Positions 5,651-6,602 of a stretch of DNA of 6,602 bases are shown one piece after another. The notes below the pieces were generated by a model. The model saw only the letters and a program-made list of their open reading frames with translations. It did no database searches and was not told the origin of the DNA. Positions within the stretch are counted from its first letter, which is position 1; every line of letters starts with the position of its first letter. The stretch is from Acidobacteriaceae bacterium. Lineage in GTDB: Bacteria; Acidobacteriota; Terriglobia; Terriglobales; Acidobacteriaceae. The translations under genes and the position numbers were made by a program. The DNA is taken from positions 1 through 6,602 of the forward strand of contig JASIJX010000398.1 in NCBI GenBank assembly GCA_030049955.1, read 5' to 3'.

Positions 5651-5662
5651 TGCACGCGTGCA
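5651..5662. repeat. 12-bp perfect palindrome after the histidine kinase gene
   Basis: TGCACGCGTGCA is its own reverse complement and begins 16 nt after the kinase stop codon. No T-tract follows and there is no loop, so it is not a terminator. It may be a protein-binding site or chance in GC-rich DNA. The rest of the 231-nt gap (5636-5866) holds no supported gene. A 17-codon ORF at 5759-5812 has no ribosome binding site. A (TTC)4 pyrimidine run lies at 5828-5839. Confidence 0.35.
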
Positions 5663-5866
5663 GTCATCCGTTGTGCGCAGGAAACAGGCAACGTCCGACA
5701 GCGATTCGGCATCCAAGATCAAATCAGTGATTGGTCATTGCGCGAATATTTCCCGCGGATGAAAAAGATTCCAGCAGCAGCTAAATCTGTGCAAGAGTCA
5801 GTTTGCGACTGAACAGTACCTGGACATTTCTTCTTCTTCCTTGACCGCTGTCGATCAGGATCACAG

Positions 5867-6602
5867 GTGAAACAACTCCCTCAATTGGACGCGGCAAATG
5901 ATGTGGTGTTCGTAGGCGGCGGCGAAATGGGCGCCCTGATGCGCTCATTTGATTGGTCCACAACCCCGGTCGGTAGCCCGGAAACCTGGTCTCCAACCCT
6001 GCAAACCATGACCAGGATACTGTTAAACAATAGCTTTCCCATCCTGCTCTGGTGGGGTCCGGACTACATTCAGCTCTATAACGACGCCTATATCCCGGTC
6101 TTAGGCCACAAGCATCCGCACGCGGCTCTCGGCAAGCCTTTCCGCGAGTGCTGGTCCGAGGTGTATCCGGTTCTCGCCCCACTTACCGATATTCCCTTCA
6201 ACGGTGGCCCAGCTACGTGGGTCGAAGATATTCCGCTTGAGCTTTACCGCTTCGGGTTCCCTGAGGAAGCGCATTTCACCATCTCCTATAGCCCTGTGCC
6301 AGACCCCACAGCCCCGCACGGCATCGGCGGCATCATCGCCATCGTGCACGAAATCAGCGCGAAGATCGTCGGCGACCGACGCATACTTGCTCTCCGCGAT
6401 CTGGGCTCCCGTTCCGCCGAGACCCAAACTGCCGAGCAAGCCTGCGCCGATGCGGCCGAAACGCTCGCCACCTACGACAAGGACGTGCCGTTCGCGTTGG
6501 TTTACCTGGCCGACGAAAAAGGCGCAACAGCCCGCCTCGCCGGCCAGGGCGGCGCAGGCCCATGCGGAAAGTTGTGCCCTCCGATGATCGATTTGCACGA
6601 CT
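5867..6602 (+). CDS. PAS-like/GAF sensory protein, N-terminal part (runs off the window), probably a large sensor kinase
   Basis: The frame opens at GTG 5867, preceded by CAGGA (5856-5860) at 6-nt spacing, and stays open for 245 codons to the right edge. No other start codon lies between the in-frame stop at 5810-5812 and this GTG. Residues 22-165 form a PAS-like domain of the type found at the N-terminus of multidomain sensor kinases. It shows FDWSTTPVGSPETWSPTL (28-45), a FPILLWWGPDYIQLYNDAY stretch (57-75), an ALGKPFRECWSEV segment (87-99), and FTISYSPV (137-144). A linker helix with RRILALRDLGSR (171-182) then leads into the start of a GAF domain (about 188 onward), with DVPFALVYLAD at 206-216. 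In related proteins this arrangement is followed by a further PAS domain, histidine kinase and often receiver domains, or by a SpoIIE-type phosphatase. Which output applies is not visible. There is no signal peptide, so it is probably cytoplasmic. It follows the PAS kinase on the same strand with a 231-nt gap, which suggests separate transcription. Confidence 0.85.
   Translation, partial: MKQLPQLDAANDVVFVGGGEMGALMRSFDWSTTPVGSPETWSPTLQTMTRILLNNSFPILLWWGPDYIQLYNDAYIPVLGHKHPHAALGKPFRECWSEVYPVLAPLTDIPFNGGPATWVEDIPLELYRFGFPEEAHFTISYSPVPDPTAPHGIGGIIAIVHEISAKIVGDRRILALRDLGSRSAETQTAEQACADAAETLATYDKDVPFALVYLADEKGATARLAGQGGAGPCGKLCPPMIDLHD

Noticed and set aside
4967..5722. A 251-codon minus-strand frame
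   Set aside because: It is antisense to the kinase ATPase region, where all catalytic motifs are intact on the + strand.
5759..5812. A 17-codon ORF (MKKIPAAAKSVQESVCD) upstream of the PAS/GAF gene
   Set aside because: It is very short and has no ribosome binding site. Being in frame with the next gene but closed by a stop, it could at most be a leader peptide, with nothing to support that.
6101..6598. Minus-strand frames opposite the right-end gene, and the overlapping + frame at 6204-6587
   Set aside because: The + strand frame from GTG 5867 carries recognisable PAS-like and GAF sequence throughout, so these are shadows.

Overview
The window reads as chromosomal DNA of a GC-rich Gram-negative bacterium. 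My best guess is an Acidobacteriota (Terriglobia-type) genome. The basis is codon use rich in GCC, CGC and CTC, two small exported helical proteins of a style I associate with that phylum, and a PAS/GAF sensor protein next to a soluble PAS histidine kinase. This assignment comes from recognition only and was not checked by a search.

Layout. (1) 1-930 (+): C-terminal two thirds of a rhamnulokinase (RhaB, FGGY family), cut by the left edge. (2) 1143-1346 (+): a 67-residue cysteine-rich bacterial metallothionein-like protein with a strong ribosome binding site. A possible leader hairpin (1047-1095) precedes it, and an inverted-repeat structure (1354-1409) follows just after its stop codon. (3) 1572-2030 and 2056-2631 (+): two tightly spaced genes for small, signal-peptide-bearing, all-helical proteins of unknown function, with a candidate promoter at 1499-1527. 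(4) 2685-4292 (-): an FAD-dependent oxidoreductase of the CrtI/PYROXD2 type, convergent with the exported pair. (5) 4293-4453: a divergent intergenic region with a 16-nt palindrome abutting a perfect 13-bp inverted repeat. (6) 4454-5635 (+): a soluble PAS-HisKA-HATPase histidine kinase without a response regulator beside it. (7) 5867 to the right edge (+): the N-terminus of a second signalling protein (PAS-like then GAF), starting at a GTG codon and running off the window.

The genes do not form one pathway. The clearest functional units are the two exported proteins (probable operon) and the two consecutive sensory proteins at the right end, which may belong to one signalling locus. I found no CRISPR array, transposase, tRNA or rRNA. 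I found no convincing new multi-gene system. The least explained parts are the exported helical pair, the compact metallothionein with structured flanks, and the palindromes between the oxidoreductase and the kinase.
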